32,266 nt of DNA from Burkholderiales bacterium (lineage in GTDB: Bacteria > Pseudomonadota > Gammaproteobacteria > Burkholderiales > JAEUMW01). This document shows positions 23,457 to 32,266 of the stretch, in pieces. The notes below the pieces were generated by a model, which made no database searches, was not told where the DNA came from, and saw only the letters and a list, made by a program, of their open reading frames with translations. Each line of letters starts with the position of its first letter. Position 1 is the first letter of the stretch. The DNA lies in the NCBI GenBank assembly GCA_016791285.1, contig JAEUMX010000045.1, positions 1 to 32,266 on the forward strand, given 5' to 3'. The position numbers and the translations under genes are program-made.

Positions 23457-25220
23457 TTAGTAGGTGCGCGCCTTGAGCGGGAACATTTCCACGGACAGCG
23501 GCTTCAGGTGCACCGGCTTGTACTCGAGGCGGCTGCCCTCGCTAAACCAGAGGGTGTGCCGCAGCCAGTTGTCGTCGTCGCGTTTCGGGAAATCTTCCCG
23601 GGCATGCGCACCGCGGCTCTCGGTGCGGGCTTCGGCCGACACCATTGAGGCCAGCGCGACCTCGACCAGGTTGTCGAGCTCGAGCGCCTCGACGCGCGCC
23701 GTGTTGAAGGTCTTGCTCTTGTCGACGATATAGGTGTGCTTCGCGCGCTCCGCGATTTCGTGCATTTTCGTCACCCCTTCCGCGAGCAGGTCCGGAAACC
23801 GGAACACGCCGCAGTTGAGCTGCATGGTCCGCCTGAGATCGTTGGACACGTCCTGCACGCGCTCGCCGCTGCCGGCCTTGTCGAGCCGGGCGAGCCGCGC
23901 CATGGTTCTCTCGCCGGCGTCCTTCGGCAGTTCCTTGTGGGTCGGGTTGTCGCGGATGAAGCGGCCGAGGCTGTCGCCTGCCGCCTTGCCGAAGACGACC
24001 AGGTCGAGCAGCGAGTTCGTGCCGAGGCGATTGGCGCCGTGCACCGATACGCAGGCGCACTCCCCGGCGGCATACAGACCGGCGACGACTTCTTCCGGTC
24101 CCGTTCTGGTCGGTGCCACGACTTCGCCGCGGTAGTTGGTCGGCACGCCACCCATCATGTAGTGACAGGTCGGCACGACCGGAATCGGATCCTTCACTGG
24201 ATCGACGTTGGCAAACGTCTTGGCGATCTCACGGATGCCCGGCAGGCGCTTCTCGATCACCTCCGCGCCGAGGTGGTCGAGCTTGAGCAGCACATGGTCG
24301 GCATCCTGGCCGCAGCCACGGCCCTCCTTGATCTCGGTGGCCATGGCGCGAGCGACCACGTCCCGGCTGGCGAGGTCCTTGGCGTTGGGCGCATAGCGCT
24401 CCATGAACCGTTCGCCGTTCTTGTTCAGCAGGTATCCACCCTCGCCGCGCACGCCTTCGGTGATGAGCACGCCGGCTCCCGCCACACCGGTCGGGTGAAA
24501 CTGCCAGAACTCCATGTCCTCGAGCGGAATCCCGGCCCGCGCCACCATGCCGAGGCCGTCCCCGGTGTTGATGAAGGCGTTGGTCGATGAGGCGAAAATG
24601 CGGCCCGCACCACCGGTGGCCAGCAGAACCCCTTTGGCCTGCAGGATCATGACCTCGCCCGTTTCCATCTCGAGCGCGGTCACGCCGACCACGTCGCCAT
24701 GGGCGTCGCGGATCAGGTCGAGCGCCATCCACTCGACAAAGAAATGGGTATGCGCGCGCACGTTGCGCTGATACAGCGTGTGCAGCATGGCGTGGCCGGT
24801 GCGGTCGGCGGCAGCGCACGAGCGCGTGGCCTGGGCGCCGCCGTAGTTCTTCGATTGGCCGCCAAAGGGCCGCTGATAGATCTTGCCATTGGGCAGCCGG
24901 TCGAACGGCATGCCGAAGTGCTCGAGCTCGTAGACCGCCTCGTTGGCCTTGCGGCACATGAACTCGATGGCATCCTGGTCACCGAGGTAATCCGACCCCT
25001 TCACGGTGTCGAACATGTGCCAGTGCCAGTTGTCCTCGTCGGCGTTGCCGAGCGAGGCAGCGATGCCGCCTTGTGCGGCCACCGTGTGTGAGCGGGTTGG
25101 AAAGACTTTCGACAGGACGGCCGTCTTGAAGCCGGCCTCGGAAAGTTGCAGGGCGGCGCGCATGCCGGCGCCTCCCGCGCCGACCACGACCGCGTCGAAT
25201 GTTCTTCGGGCGAATGCCAT
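23457..25220 (-). CDS. sdhA: Succinate dehydrogenase flavoprotein subunit
   Basis: A 587-residue subunit that oxidises succinate to fumarate. The dinucleotide-binding GAGGAGM (14-20), the covalent FAD attachment H45 in [10 protein letters not shown], and [10 protein letters not shown] are visible; the substrate-site region [10 protein letters not shown] and the late [18 protein letters not shown] are present. The length equals E. coli SdhA (588). A GGAG lies upstream inside the end of sdhD, and the ATG starts one base after the sdhD stop, so the genes are coupled. Confidence 0.97.
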   Translation of the reverse strand: MAFARRTFDAVVVGAGGAGMRAALQLSEAGFKTAVLSKVFPTRSHTVAAQGGIAASLGNADEDNWHWHMFDTVKGSDYLGDQDAIEFMCRKANEAVYELEHFGMPFDRLPNGKIYQRPFGGQSKNYGGAQATRSCAAADRTGHAMLHTLYQRNVRAHTHFFVEWMALDLIRDAHGDVVGVTALEMETGEVMILQAKGVLLATGGAGRIFASSTNAFINTGDGLGMVARAGIPLEDMEFWQFHPTGVAGAGVLITEGVRGEGGYLLNKNGERFMERYAPNAKDLASRDVVARAMATEIKEGRGCGQDADHVLLKLDHLGAEVIEKRLPGIREIAKTFANVDPVKDPIPVVPTCHYMMGGVPTNYRGEVVAPTRTGPEEVVAGLYAAGECACVSVHGANRLGTNSLLDLVVFGKAAGDSLGRFIRDNPTHKELPKDAGERTMARLARLDKAGSGERVQDVSNDLRRTMQLNCGVFRFPDLLAEGVTKMHEIAERAKHTYIVDKSKTFNTARVEALELDNLVEVALASMVSAEARTESRGAHAREDFPKRDDDNWLRHTLWFSEGSRLEYKPVHLKPLSVEMFPLKARTY

Positions 25221-25221
25221 T

Positions 25222-25569
25222 TTATGCGCTCCAGAGGATCTGAACCGACCAGGCGCCGTAGAGCACCAGGGCGAGGATGACGAGCACCTGCAGGGCGAGC
25301 CTCAGGCCCGTAGGCTTCACATAGTCCATGAAAATGTCGCGCACGCCGATCCAGGCATGGAGCAGCAGGCTGATGACCGCCAGGAGCGCGGCGAAGCGCA
25401 CGAATCCGTGACTCCACAGGGCCTTCCAGCCGGCGTAATCGGCGGTCGGCTGAAGGGCTATCGCGACCACGATGATGAGCGTGAACACTGTCAGCACCAC
25501 CGCCGTCACGCGCTGTACCAGCCAGTCGCGCAGGCCGTAATGGGCTCCGACCACGATGCGCTTCACCAT
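25222..25569 (-). CDS. sdhD: Succinate dehydrogenase membrane anchor D
   Basis: A 115-residue inner membrane protein with three hydrophobic segments (about 22-42, 57-77 and 90-111). [19 protein letters not shown] holds the His that ligates heme b and residues that shape the quinone site. It overlaps the end of sdhC by seven bases, which supports this start. Confidence 0.94.
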   Translation of the reverse strand: MVKRIVVGAHYGLRDWLVQRVTAVVLTVFTLIIVVAIALQPTADYAGWKALWSHGFVRFAALLAVISLLLHAWIGVRDIFMDYVKPTGLRLALQVLVILALVLYGAWSVQILWSA

Positions 25570-25946
25570 AGTTTCACCCCCAGCACGGCGGTCAGAATCA
25601 GGCTTACGGCGAGCACCGCGGCGCTGCTGCTGCGGGCCGCCGCGAGCTCACCGCCGATGTGCAGGTCGAGGAGAAGGAAGCGGATACCTGCGCACAGGTG
25701 GTGCAGGAATGCCCACAGGAGTGCCAGCAGAACCAGCTTGACGATCGGATGAGCGACGAAGGCAACCATCCCTTCATAGGTCGCGGCCGAGGAGAGACTG
25801 CGCTCCAGCAGATAGAGGCACAGCGGAATCAGGAGAAACATCAGCACACCGCTCACGCGATGCAGGATCGACACGAATCCGGGCATCGGCAAGCGGATCT
25901 TGGCGAGATCCAGGTGCTTGGGTCGGCGTTTGACAATGCTACTCAT
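25563..25946 (-). CDS. sdhC: Succinate dehydrogenase cytochrome b556 subunit C
   Basis: A 127-residue membrane anchor with three hydrophobic segments. SILHRVSGVLMF (quinone-site Ser and Arg) and FLHHLCAGIRFLLLD (heme-ligand His) identify the family. Two ATG codons lie six bases apart. I chose the one at 25946 because the GGAAGG site is six bases before it; for the ATG at 25952 the purines would touch the start codon. It is the first gene of the long minus-strand series and follows gntR after 153 bases, where its promoter probably lies, though I see no convincing -35/-10 pair. Confidence 0.93.
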   Translation of the reverse strand: MSSIVKRRPKHLDLAKIRLPMPGFVSILHRVSGVLMFLLIPLCLYLLERSLSSAATYEGMVAFVAHPIVKLVLLALLWAFLHHLCAGIRFLLLDLHIGGELAAARSSSAAVLAVSLILTAVLGVKLW

Positions 25947-26099
25947 GGTCATCCTTCCTTATTTATTAGAGGTTTGCAATCCTGTCTCCCAACCGACCTT
26001 CCGAAGCTTGCGGACAACCGCCCGGCTCTCGCGTCGACCAAGCAGATCCCGGTGCGAACCCAACCGCACCGAGGCAACCCATCGTCGTGCAATGCCGCG

Positions 26100-26834
26100 T
26101 CATGTAATTCTGTTCTGATAGTGATGATGCGCGGTGTGAAACAGGCTCGCCCGTATCTCCACCGGTTTGTCGCCAAAGGTGTGTGCCACCCGATCGACCC
26201 GCAGTAGCGGCGTTCCGGGGGGTACCTCGAGCAGCCGGTTCTCCTCCTCGCCGGAGGCGACCGCCTTGATGCGCTCGCGCACCTCGATAATCCGTACGCC
26301 GAACTGCGACTCGTACATGCTGTAGAGCTTGCACTCGTGCTGCTCGATGACGGCGCTCGACAGTCCGCGGAATAGCGCAGCCGGAATACGCACCTCCTCG
26401 AACTCCACCAACTCGCCCGCAATGCGAAACCGCCGGCGCACGAGGAAAACGCCCACCCCCGGCGCCAAATCGAGCAGGCGTGCCGTCAGGGCGTCGGCTT
26501 TTGCGCGGCGGCACTCGAGCAGCTCGGGCGTGGGGTGGACATCCTCGCCACTATCCGGCGTAATTCGCGTGAAGTAGTATTTGCGTCGCTCCTCCGCGTG
26601 GGAGGCGACGAAAGTGCCCTTGCCCTGGTGACGAATCAGCAGATTCTGGTCGGCGAGCTCGTTGATGGCCTTGCGAACGGTGCCTTGGCTGACGTTGAAG
26701 CGGCTGGCAAGCTCGATCTCGCTCGGGATCGGCTCGCCAGGCCCCCATTCGCCGGCCATGAGGCTCTGCGTGATCAGCGACTTGATTTGTTGATAGAGCG
26801 GCTGAAACGCAGGCGAAGAGAAGGCTTCCTTCAT
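26100..26834 (-). CDS. GntR-family (HutC/UTRA) regulator of the TCA genes
   Basis: A 244-residue repressor-type regulator. The N-terminal winged helix (about 10-78) shows IPSEIELASRFNVSQGTVRK and the wing HQGKGTFVA. The C-terminal UTRA domain (about 95-240) would bind a small effector, here perhaps a TCA intermediate. It sits between the divergent sdhC series and mdh, as in other betaproteobacteria, which makes it their likely regulator by context. The ATG at 26834 lacks a ribosome site, and a TACAAT box (26842-26847) ends seven bases before it, so the message may be leaderless. The palindrome at 26890-26901 is a candidate operator. Confidence 0.9.
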   Translation of the reverse strand: MKEAFSSPAFQPLYQQIKSLITQSLMAGEWGPGEPIPSEIELASRFNVSQGTVRKAINELADQNLLIRHQGKGTFVASHAEERRKYYFTRITPDSGEDVHPTPELLECRRAKADALTARLLDLAPGVGVFLVRRRFRIAGELVEFEEVRIPAALFRGLSSAVIEQHECKLYSMYESQFGVRIIEVRERIKAVASGEEENRLLEVPPGTPLLRVDRVAHTFGDKPVEIRASLFHTAHHHYQNRIT

Positions 26835-26889
26835 GGCGTGGATTGTACGCGTAAGCGAGGTAAAGAGTCCAGAATTCGTATATCTTTTA

Positions 26890-26901
26890 TCTTATATAAG
26901 A
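26890..26901. promoter_or_regulatory. Perfect 12-bp palindrome, candidate GntR operator
   Basis: TCTTATATAAGA lies in the gap between gntR and mdh, three bases before the -35 box of the mdh promoter. It sits in an AT-rich patch that contrasts with the GC-rich surroundings. HutC-type regulators bind such symmetric AT-centred sites; binding is inferred. Confidence 0.6.
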
Positions 26902-26904
26902 CGG

Positions 26905-26934
26905 TTGACATCGGCTTTGCGACTCGACTAGGAT
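26905..26934 (+). promoter_or_regulatory. Sigma-70 promoter of mdh
   Basis: TTGACA (26905-26910), an 18-base spacer and TAGGAT (26929-26934). The predicted start near 26941 gives an mdh leader of about 145 bases. Confidence 0.65.
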
Positions 26935-27087
26935 TCCGGCCATTCGACGCAGCCCCGTGTAGCGAGTGCGTCCGTTTCGCGAAGCGCTTTACCGCGGGCC
27001 CGCACAGTGGCGAGAATGCCTTCCAGTAGTCGCGTCGGCTTCGCGGTGCCCGTTTCGCACCACCCAACCCAAGGGAGCTCCTCCACC

Positions 27088-28074
27088 ATGAAAACCCCCG
27101 TTCGAGTCGCAGTGACCGGCGCCGCCGGCCAGATCGGTTATGCCCTGCTGTTCCGGATCGCCAGCGGCCAGATGCTCGGCCCCGATCAGCCCGTGATCCT
27201 GCAGATGCTCGATCTGCCGATCGAGAAGATGCAGCAGGCCCTGAAAGGGGTGATGATGGAGCTCGAGGATTGCGCCTTCCCGCTGCTTGCGGGGATGGTC
27301 GGCTCCGGCGACCCGAAAGTCGCGTTCAAGGATGCCGATATTGCACTGCTGGTCGGTGCGAAACCGCGAGGACCCGGGATGGAGCGCAAGGATCTCCTGC
27401 TGGAGAACGCCAAGATCTTCGTCGAGCAGGGCAAGGCCTTGAACGCCGTCGCAGCACGCGGCGTGAAGGTGCTGGTGGTGGGTAACCCAGCCAATACCAA
27501 CGCCTACATCGCGATGAAGTCGGCGCCCGATCTGGCGCCGGCAAATTTTACTGCCATGCTGCGTCTCGATCACAACCGGGCGCTGTCCCAGCTTGCCACC
27601 CGCACCGGCAAAGCGGTTGCCGATATCGAGAAGATGATCGTGTGGGGCAACCACTCTCCCACCATGTATCCCGACATCCGTTTCGCAAGCATCGGCGGGA
27701 CGCCGGTGCCGGAGTTGGTGAACGACGAGGCGTGGTATCGCAACACGTTCATTCCTCTGGTCGGCAAGCGCGGCGCTGCCATCATCGAGGCGCGCGGGTC
27801 GTCATCCGCCGCTTCGGCGGCCAACGCGGCCATCGACCACGTACACGATTGGGTGCTCGGCACGGGCGGGAAATGGGTAACGATGGGCGTCCCGTCCGAC
27901 GGCTCGTACGGCATCCCGGCCGAGATCATCTACGGCTTTCCAGTTACCTGCGCCGCGGGCAAGTATGAGCTCGTGAAGGGGCTCGAGATCGACGCGTTCT
28001 CGCGCGGGAAGATGGACGCCACGCTCAAGGAATTGCAGGAGGAACAGGACGGCGTGAAGGCCATGCTCGGCTGA
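27088..28074 (+). CDS. mdh: Malate dehydrogenase
   Basis: A 328-residue NAD-dependent enzyme turning malate into oxaloacetate. The nucleotide-binding start [21 protein letters not shown], the substrate and catalytic segments [11 protein letters not shown] and [13 protein letters not shown] (His189), and the length fit the bacterial LDH-like MDH group found in betaproteobacteria, not the shorter enterobacterial type (312). The ATG at 27088 has GGGAG about 10 bases upstream; upstream extension of the frame would enter the leader without a ribosome site. It heads the plus-strand set mdh, citrate-lyase-like gene, acnA. Confidence 0.96.
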   Translation: MKTPVRVAVTGAAGQIGYALLFRIASGQMLGPDQPVILQMLDLPIEKMQQALKGVMMELEDCAFPLLAGMVGSGDPKVAFKDADIALLVGAKPRGPGMERKDLLLENAKIFVEQGKALNAVAARGVKVLVVGNPANTNAYIAMKSAPDLAPANFTAMLRLDHNRALSQLATRTGKAVADIEKMIVWGNHSPTMYPDIRFASIGGTPVPELVNDEAWYRNTFIPLVGKRGAAIIEARGSSSAASAANAAIDHVHDWVLGTGGKWVTMGVPSDGSYGIPAEIIYGFPVTCAAGKYELVKGLEIDAFSRGKMDATLKELQEEQDGVKAMLG

Positions 28075-28095
28075 TTACCGGCTGCGACGAAAAGC

Positions 28096-28123
28096 AGGGG
28101 TGGCGCCCGCGGCGCTATCCCCT
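28096..28123 (+). promoter_or_regulatory. Intercistronic hairpin after mdh
   Basis: AGGGGTGGCGCC (28096-28107) pairs with GGCGCTATCCCCT (28111-28123) with one bulged base and one G-U pair, around a 3-base loop. No T run follows. It lies 22 bases after the mdh stop. Confidence 0.5.
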
Positions 28124-28152
28124 CCCTATTCAATAGTCCCTTTCCCACACCA

Positions 28153-29154
28153 GTGAGCGATCTCATCTCCCCCAGCGAAGCCTTATTCAAGGGCGAGAAA
28201 CCCTTCCCCATCATTCCCTCCTGTGAGCATTTCGCGGGCAGCGAGAAGCTGATGCTGAAAGCGTTGCAGCTGCAGGAGGAAGTGGGCCCCATCTTCGACG
28301 TCACCTTCGACTGCGAGGACGGCGCCCCGACGGGCCAGGAACGTGCGCACGCCGAGATGGTAGTGCGATTGCAAAATTCCAGCGCGAACCGATTCCGGAT
28401 GGCGGGTGTGCGGATTCACGACCACAGCCATTCCGCCTGGCGGCAGGACGTGGAAATCCTGATCGAAGGGGTCGGCGACATCACGGCGTACATCACACTG
28501 CCGAAGCCGACAGGCCTGGGCGAGGTGGCCGAGATGATCGACTACATTCAGAACCGGGCTGCGCGCCGGGGCTTGCAACGCGAGATCCCGCTGCACGTGC
28601 TGATCGAGACCCACGGGGCGCTGCGCGATGTCGAGCGTATCGCCGCCTTGCCGTGGGTGCAGTCGCTGGACTTCGGGCTCATGGATTTCGTGAGCGGCCA
28701 TCACGGTGCCATTCCTTCCGCGGCCATGCGCAGCCCCGGGCAGTTCGAACATCATCTCGTCGTCAGGGCGAAGTCCGCGATCGTGGCTGCCGCCCTCGGC
28801 AACGGGCTGGTCGCGGCACACAACGTGTCGGTCGATCTCAAGAATGCCTACAACACCTACCAGGATGCGTGGCGCGCGCGCAACGAGTTCGGATTCATGC
28901 GCATGTGGAGCGTGCATCCGACCCAGATCCGCCCGATCGTCGACGCGATGAAACCGGAGTTGGAGGAAGTGAAGGACGCGGCGAGCATCCTCGTTGCCGC
29001 CCAGAAAGCGCAGTGGGGGCCGATTCGGCACGCCGGCAATCTGCACGACCGTGCTTCGTATCGTTACTATTGGGAAGTGCTGCAGAAGGCGCGCGTGTCA
29101 GGTGTTCCGCTGCCCGCCCAGGCCGAGGAGGCGTTTTTTCGCGGCGCCACTTGA
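28153..29154 (+). CDS. HpcH/HpaI aldolase / citrate lyase beta-like protein
   Basis: A 333-residue TIM-barrel protein of the CitE-like family. The metal-binding FDCEDGAP near residue 55, [16 protein letters not shown] and the late [13 protein letters not shown] motif fit the family that cleaves or hydrolyses CoA thioesters such as malyl-CoA or citramalyl-CoA. No citrate lyase alpha, gamma or citG/citX genes are nearby, so it is not part of a citrate lyase complex. The GTG at 28153 has no good ribosome site, and this start is less certain. Genes of this family between mdh and acnA are familiar from betaproteobacteria; the exact reaction there is not known to me. Confidence 0.85.
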   Translation: MSDLISPSEALFKGEKPFPIIPSCEHFAGSEKLMLKALQLQEEVGPIFDVTFDCEDGAPTGQERAHAEMVVRLQNSSANRFRMAGVRIHDHSHSAWRQDVEILIEGVGDITAYITLPKPTGLGEVAEMIDYIQNRAARRGLQREIPLHVLIETHGALRDVERIAALPWVQSLDFGLMDFVSGHHGAIPSAAMRSPGQFEHHLVVRAKSAIVAAALGNGLVAAHNVSVDLKNAYNTYQDAWRARNEFGFMRMWSVHPTQIRPIVDAMKPELEEVKDAASILVAAQKAQWGPIRHAGNLHDRASYRYYWEVLQKARVSGVPLPAQAEEAFFRGAT

Positions 29155-29249
29155 CCCTCGCCGCCAATACCGATGCGAACAGGGCGCTACGCCGCAGCGC
29201 ACTTCCTCGCATACTTTCCCCGATCACAACGCAAAGAACAGGAGGCACC

Positions 29250-32105
29250 ATGCCGCACGACGCCTACAACACATTGAAGAAACTTCCGGGTGCGCCAGCG
29301 CCCGGAAAGTTCTATTCGTTGCCAGCGCTGGCCGAGACCTACCCGAGTGTGAAGCGTCTGCCGGTCTCGATCCGCATCGTGCTGGAGGCGGTGCTGCGCA
29401 ACGTGGACGGCAGGAAGATCACCGAGGAGCACGTGACACAGCTTGCCAACTGGACGCCGAACGCTCCCCGTGTGGACGAGATCCCGTTCGTGGTCGCCCG
29501 CGTGGTCCTGCAGGATTTCACCGGTGTTCCGCTGCTGGCGGACCTGGCGGCGATGCGCAACGTCGCCGACAAGATGGGCAAGAATCCGAAGGTCATCGAG
29601 CCCCTGGTGCCCGTCGACCTGGTCGTTGACCATTCGGTGATGATCGACTATTACGGTACCGGCGACGCCCTGCAGAAGAACATGGCGCTCGAGTTCGAGC
29701 GCAATGGCGAGCGCTACCAATTCATGAAATGGGGCATGCAGGCATTCGACACGTTCAAGGTGGTGCCTCCGGGCATCGGCATCGTGCATCAGGTGAACCT
29801 CGAATACCTCGCCCGCGGCGTGCACCGGAAAGATGGTGTGTACTATCCCGACACGCTCGTCGGAACCGATTCGCACACTACGATGATCAATGGCATCGGC
29901 GTCGTCGGCTGGGGCGTTGGCGGCATCGAAGCGGAAGCCGGTATGCTTGGCCAGCCGGTCTATTTCCTCACGCCCGACGTGGTCGGCGTCCATCTCAAGG
30001 GCCGTCTGCGGGAGGGTGTCACCGCGACGGATCTCGTCCTGACGATCACCGAGATGCTCCGCAAGCATAAGGTGGTGGGCAAATTCGTCGAGTTCTTCGG
30101 TGAAGGTACCGCGAGTCTGGCGCTTCCCGATCGCGCCACCATCGCCAACATGGCCCCGGAGTACGGCGCGACGATGGGTTTTTTCCCGGTCGACGAGAAG
30201 ACCATTGCCTACTTCAAGGGCACCGGTCGCACCAAGGACGAAATCACCGCGTTCGAAAAGTACTTCGAGGCACAGGGCCTGTTCGGCATTCCGAAGGCAG
30301 GCGACATCGATTACACGAGCGTTCTCGAACTCGATCTTGCATCGGTTGCGCCGTCTCTGGCGGGTCCAAAGCGCCCGCAGGATCGCATCGAGATGGGGAA
30401 TCTTAAGCGCCAGTTCACGAAGCTCTTTTCCGCGCCGGTCGCCGAGAATGGCTTCGCCAAGAAAGGCGAGGATCTCGGGCGGCGGTACACGACCAAGCTC
30501 GGCGCATTCAGCAGCGGCGCGACGATGCCTCTTTCGGGTGGCGGCATACAGGATGACGAGTCGTTGAAGAATGGCGCACCCGCCGACGTGGTCGAAATGG
30601 TGGACAACCGCCCGACGCCAGATCAGGTCGTCGGCTCGCCGGGCGAAGCGCCGACCGACTTCGTGGCGATCTCGCATGGCGACGTGCTCATTGCAGCGAT
30701 AACCTCGTGTACCAATACGTCCAACCCGGGCGTGCTGCTCGCAGCCGGTATTCTCGCGAAGAAGGCGGTGCAAAAGGGTCTGACGGTCAAGCCGCACATC
30801 AAGACTTCGCTCGCGCCCGGATCCCGCGTGGTGACCGATTACCTTACGCGGGCGGGCCTCCTGCCGTACCTCGAAAAGCTCGGCTTCCACGTCTCGGCTT
30901 ACGGCTGCACCACTTGCATAGGCAATGCCGGACCGCTCGATCCCCACATCGAGGAAGTCATCACTCAGAACGATCTCGTTTGCTGCGCCGTCCTGTCTGG
31001 CAATCGCAACTTCGAAGCGCGGATCCATGCCAACATCAAGGCCAATTTCCTTGCCTCCCCGCCGCTCGTGGTGGCCTACGCCATAGCCGGCACGGTGCTC
31101 AAGGACTTGATGACTGAACCAGTCGGAACCGGTCGCGACGGCAAACCGGTCTGGATCGGCGACATCTGGCCGACCTCGGAGGAAGTCCAGAAGGTGATGC
31201 GGTACGCCACCGACGCCAAGACCTTCCAGCGGCTGTACGGCGATTTCACCCAGGACAATCCGCTGTGGCAAGCCGTGCCATCGGCGTCCGGCCAGGTCTA
31301 CAACTGGCCGATTTCGACGTACATTGCGGAGCCGCCTTTCTTCGGCGAATTCGGCATGCAGCCGGGCAGCACCGGCAACATCACGGGGGCACGAGCCCTC
31401 GGCATCTTCGGTGACTCGGTCACTACCGACCACATCAGCCCGGCCGGCTCGATCAAGCCCACTTCGCCCGCTGGCAAGTATCTGCAGGCCAAAGGTGTCG
31501 GCGTCATCGACTTCAACAGTTACGGCTCGCGGCGCGGGAACCACGAAGTCATGATGCGGGGCACTTTCGCGAACGTGCGGATCAAGAATCTGATGTTGCC
31601 GCTGAAAGCCGACGGCACGCGGGTCGAGGGCGGCCTCACCCTCCTCCAGCCCACCGGTGAGGAGATGTCGATCTACGACGCTGCGATGCGGTACATCGCC
31701 ACGGGCACGCCGACCGTCGTCTTCGGCGGTGAAGAATACGGCACCGGGTCCTCGCGCGACTGGGCCGCCAAAGGCACGCAGCTTCTGGGCGTGAAAGCCG
31801 TGGTGGCGCGCAGTTTCGAACGCATCCATCGCTCCAATCTGGTCGGCATGGGCGTTCTGCCGCTTCAGTTCAAGGGCAGCGACAGCGTCGAATCGTTGCG
31901 GATCAAGGGGGACGAGGAGTTCGACATCTTCGGTCTCGACGACATTCGCCCGCAGCAGGACATCACCTTGGTGATCCGCCGCGCCGACGGATCGAGTCAG
32001 GAGGTCACCGTGCTGTCCCGTATCGACACACCGATCGAGGTCGACTATTACAAGCACGGCGGCATTCTTCCGTACGTGCTGCGGGAACTCGTGGCTGCGG
32101 CCTGA
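29250..32105 (+). CDS. acnA: Aconitate hydratase A
   Basis: A 951-residue aconitase of the AcnA/IRP1 type, converting citrate to isocitrate. The [4Fe-4S] cysteines are C487 (SCTNTSNP), C553 and C556 (GCTTCIG), with the same spacing as C437/C503/C506 of human IRP1, shifted by 50. The shift comes from a longer segment before the first cysteine (about residues 390-475) compared with the roughly 890-residue members. The C-terminal swivel domain has [18 protein letters not shown] and [16 protein letters not shown]. An AGGAGG site lies four bases before the ATG. A bidirectional terminator follows. Confidence 0.96.
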   Translation: MPHDAYNTLKKLPGAPAPGKFYSLPALAETYPSVKRLPVSIRIVLEAVLRNVDGRKITEEHVTQLANWTPNAPRVDEIPFVVARVVLQDFTGVPLLADLAAMRNVADKMGKNPKVIEPLVPVDLVVDHSVMIDYYGTGDALQKNMALEFERNGERYQFMKWGMQAFDTFKVVPPGIGIVHQVNLEYLARGVHRKDGVYYPDTLVGTDSHTTMINGIGVVGWGVGGIEAEAGMLGQPVYFLTPDVVGVHLKGRLREGVTATDLVLTITEMLRKHKVVGKFVEFFGEGTASLALPDRATIANMAPEYGATMGFFPVDEKTIAYFKGTGRTKDEITAFEKYFEAQGLFGIPKAGDIDYTSVLELDLASVAPSLAGPKRPQDRIEMGNLKRQFTKLFSAPVAENGFAKKGEDLGRRYTTKLGAFSSGATMPLSGGGIQDDESLKNGAPADVVEMVDNRPTPDQVVGSPGEAPTDFVAISHGDVLIAAITSCTNTSNPGVLLAAGILAKKAVQKGLTVKPHIKTSLAPGSRVVTDYLTRAGLLPYLEKLGFHVSAYGCTTCIGNAGPLDPHIEEVITQNDLVCCAVLSGNRNFEARIHANIKANFLASPPLVVAYAIAGTVLKDLMTEPVGTGRDGKPVWIGDIWPTSEEVQKVMRYATDAKTFQRLYGDFTQDNPLWQAVPSASGQVYNWPISTYIAEPPFFGEFGMQPGSTGNITGARALGIFGDSVTTDHISPAGSIKPTSPAGKYLQAKGVGVIDFNSYGSRRGNHEVMMRGTFANVRIKNLMLPLKADGTRVEGGLTLLQPTGEEMSIYDAAMRYIATGTPTVVFGGEEYGTGSSRDWAAKGTQLLGVKAVVARSFERIHRSNLVGMGVLPLQFKGSDSVESLRIKGDEEFDIFGLDDIRPQQDITLVIRRADGSSQEVTVLSRIDTPIEVDYYKHGGILPYVLRELVAAA

Positions 32106-32123
32106 TTGGTCTGTTGCAAAATG

Positions 32124-32159
32124 AAAAAGCCTCACCCCGAGATGGGGTGAGGCTTTTTT
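32124..32159. terminator. Bidirectional terminator between acnA and the 5S rRNA gene
   Basis: A perfect 10-bp stem (GCCTCACCCC 32129-32138 with GGGGTGAGGC 32144-32153) and a 5-base loop. It is flanked by five A residues on the left and six T residues on the right, so it works for acnA on the plus strand and for the rRNA operon on the minus strand. Confidence 0.93.
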
Positions 32160-32167
32160 GGGTAGGC

Positions 32168-32266
32168 AAGCCTGGCGGTGACCTACTTTCGCACGGGTGA
32201 TCCGCACTATCATCGGCGCTGCGTCGTTTCACGGCCCTGTTCGGGATGGGAAGGGGTGGGTCCAAC
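32168..32266 (-). rRNA. rrf: 5S ribosomal RNA, 3' part (cut by the window edge)
   Basis: On the minus strand the sequence contains the conserved 5S core CCATCCCGAACAGGGCCGTG and ends with GCGAAAGTAGGTCACCGCCAGG. About 98 of the usual 115-120 bases are present; the 5' end lies beyond the window. As 5S is normally the last rRNA gene, an rRNA operon should extend to the right, converging on acnA. The exact 3' end is an estimate. Confidence 0.93.

Overview
The window looks like a betaproteobacterial chromosome: it is GC-rich, and it carries the tricarboxylic-acid gene order sdhCDAB-sdhE-gltA-sucA-sucB-lpdA-zapE facing away from mdh, a citrate-lyase-like gene and acnA, with a GntR regulator in between. 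I recognise that arrangement from Burkholderiales and relatives. The genus cannot be named from the sequence alone.

Layout. (1) 25-2404: a two-gene solute transporter operon (DUF4212 small subunit plus a large sodium:solute symporter) ending in a clear intrinsic terminator. (2) 2403-2538: tRNA-Ser(GGA) with its own promoter. (3) About 2518-11917: an integrated element of about 9.4 kb inserted at the 3' end of that tRNA gene. It has a P4-type tyrosine integrase next to the tRNA. On the opposite strand it has a tightly coupled gene set: an unknown helical protein, an AlpA-like HTH protein, a 96-aa protein, a primase-helicase, a 103-aa protein, an SSB, a 288-aa unknown, two small proteins and a single HK97-type major capsid protein. 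No terminase, portal, protease or tail gene was recognised, so it looks like a phage satellite rather than a prophage. A 14-bp repeat of the tRNA end and matching 12-bp-spaced repeats near both ends mark its limits. (4) 12172-14127: prpE-type acyl-CoA synthetase with a strong terminator. (5) 14242-25946: a minus-strand series zapE, lpdA, sucB, sucA, gltA, sdhE, sdhB, sdhA, sdhD, sdhC, transcribed from sdhC towards zapE. (6) 26100-26834: GntR/UTRA regulator. (7) 27088-32105: divergent mdh, citrate-lyase-family gene and acnA. (8) 32124-32266: bidirectional terminator, then the 3' part of a 5S rRNA gene on the minus strand, the end of a ribosomal RNA operon that continues beyond the window.

Together the chromosomal genes cover citrate synthase, aconitase, 2-oxoglutarate dehydrogenase (E1, E2, E3), succinate dehydrogenase with its flavinylation factor, and malate dehydrogenase, with carboxylate uptake and propionate activation nearby. 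Isocitrate dehydrogenase, succinyl-CoA synthetase and fumarase are not in the window. The most unusual part is the satellite-like element with its lone capsid gene. Secondary points are its att architecture, a pentanucleotide array in its largest non-coding gap, hairpins in most uncoupled junctions of the TCA operons, and a 12-bp palindrome next to the mdh promoter.
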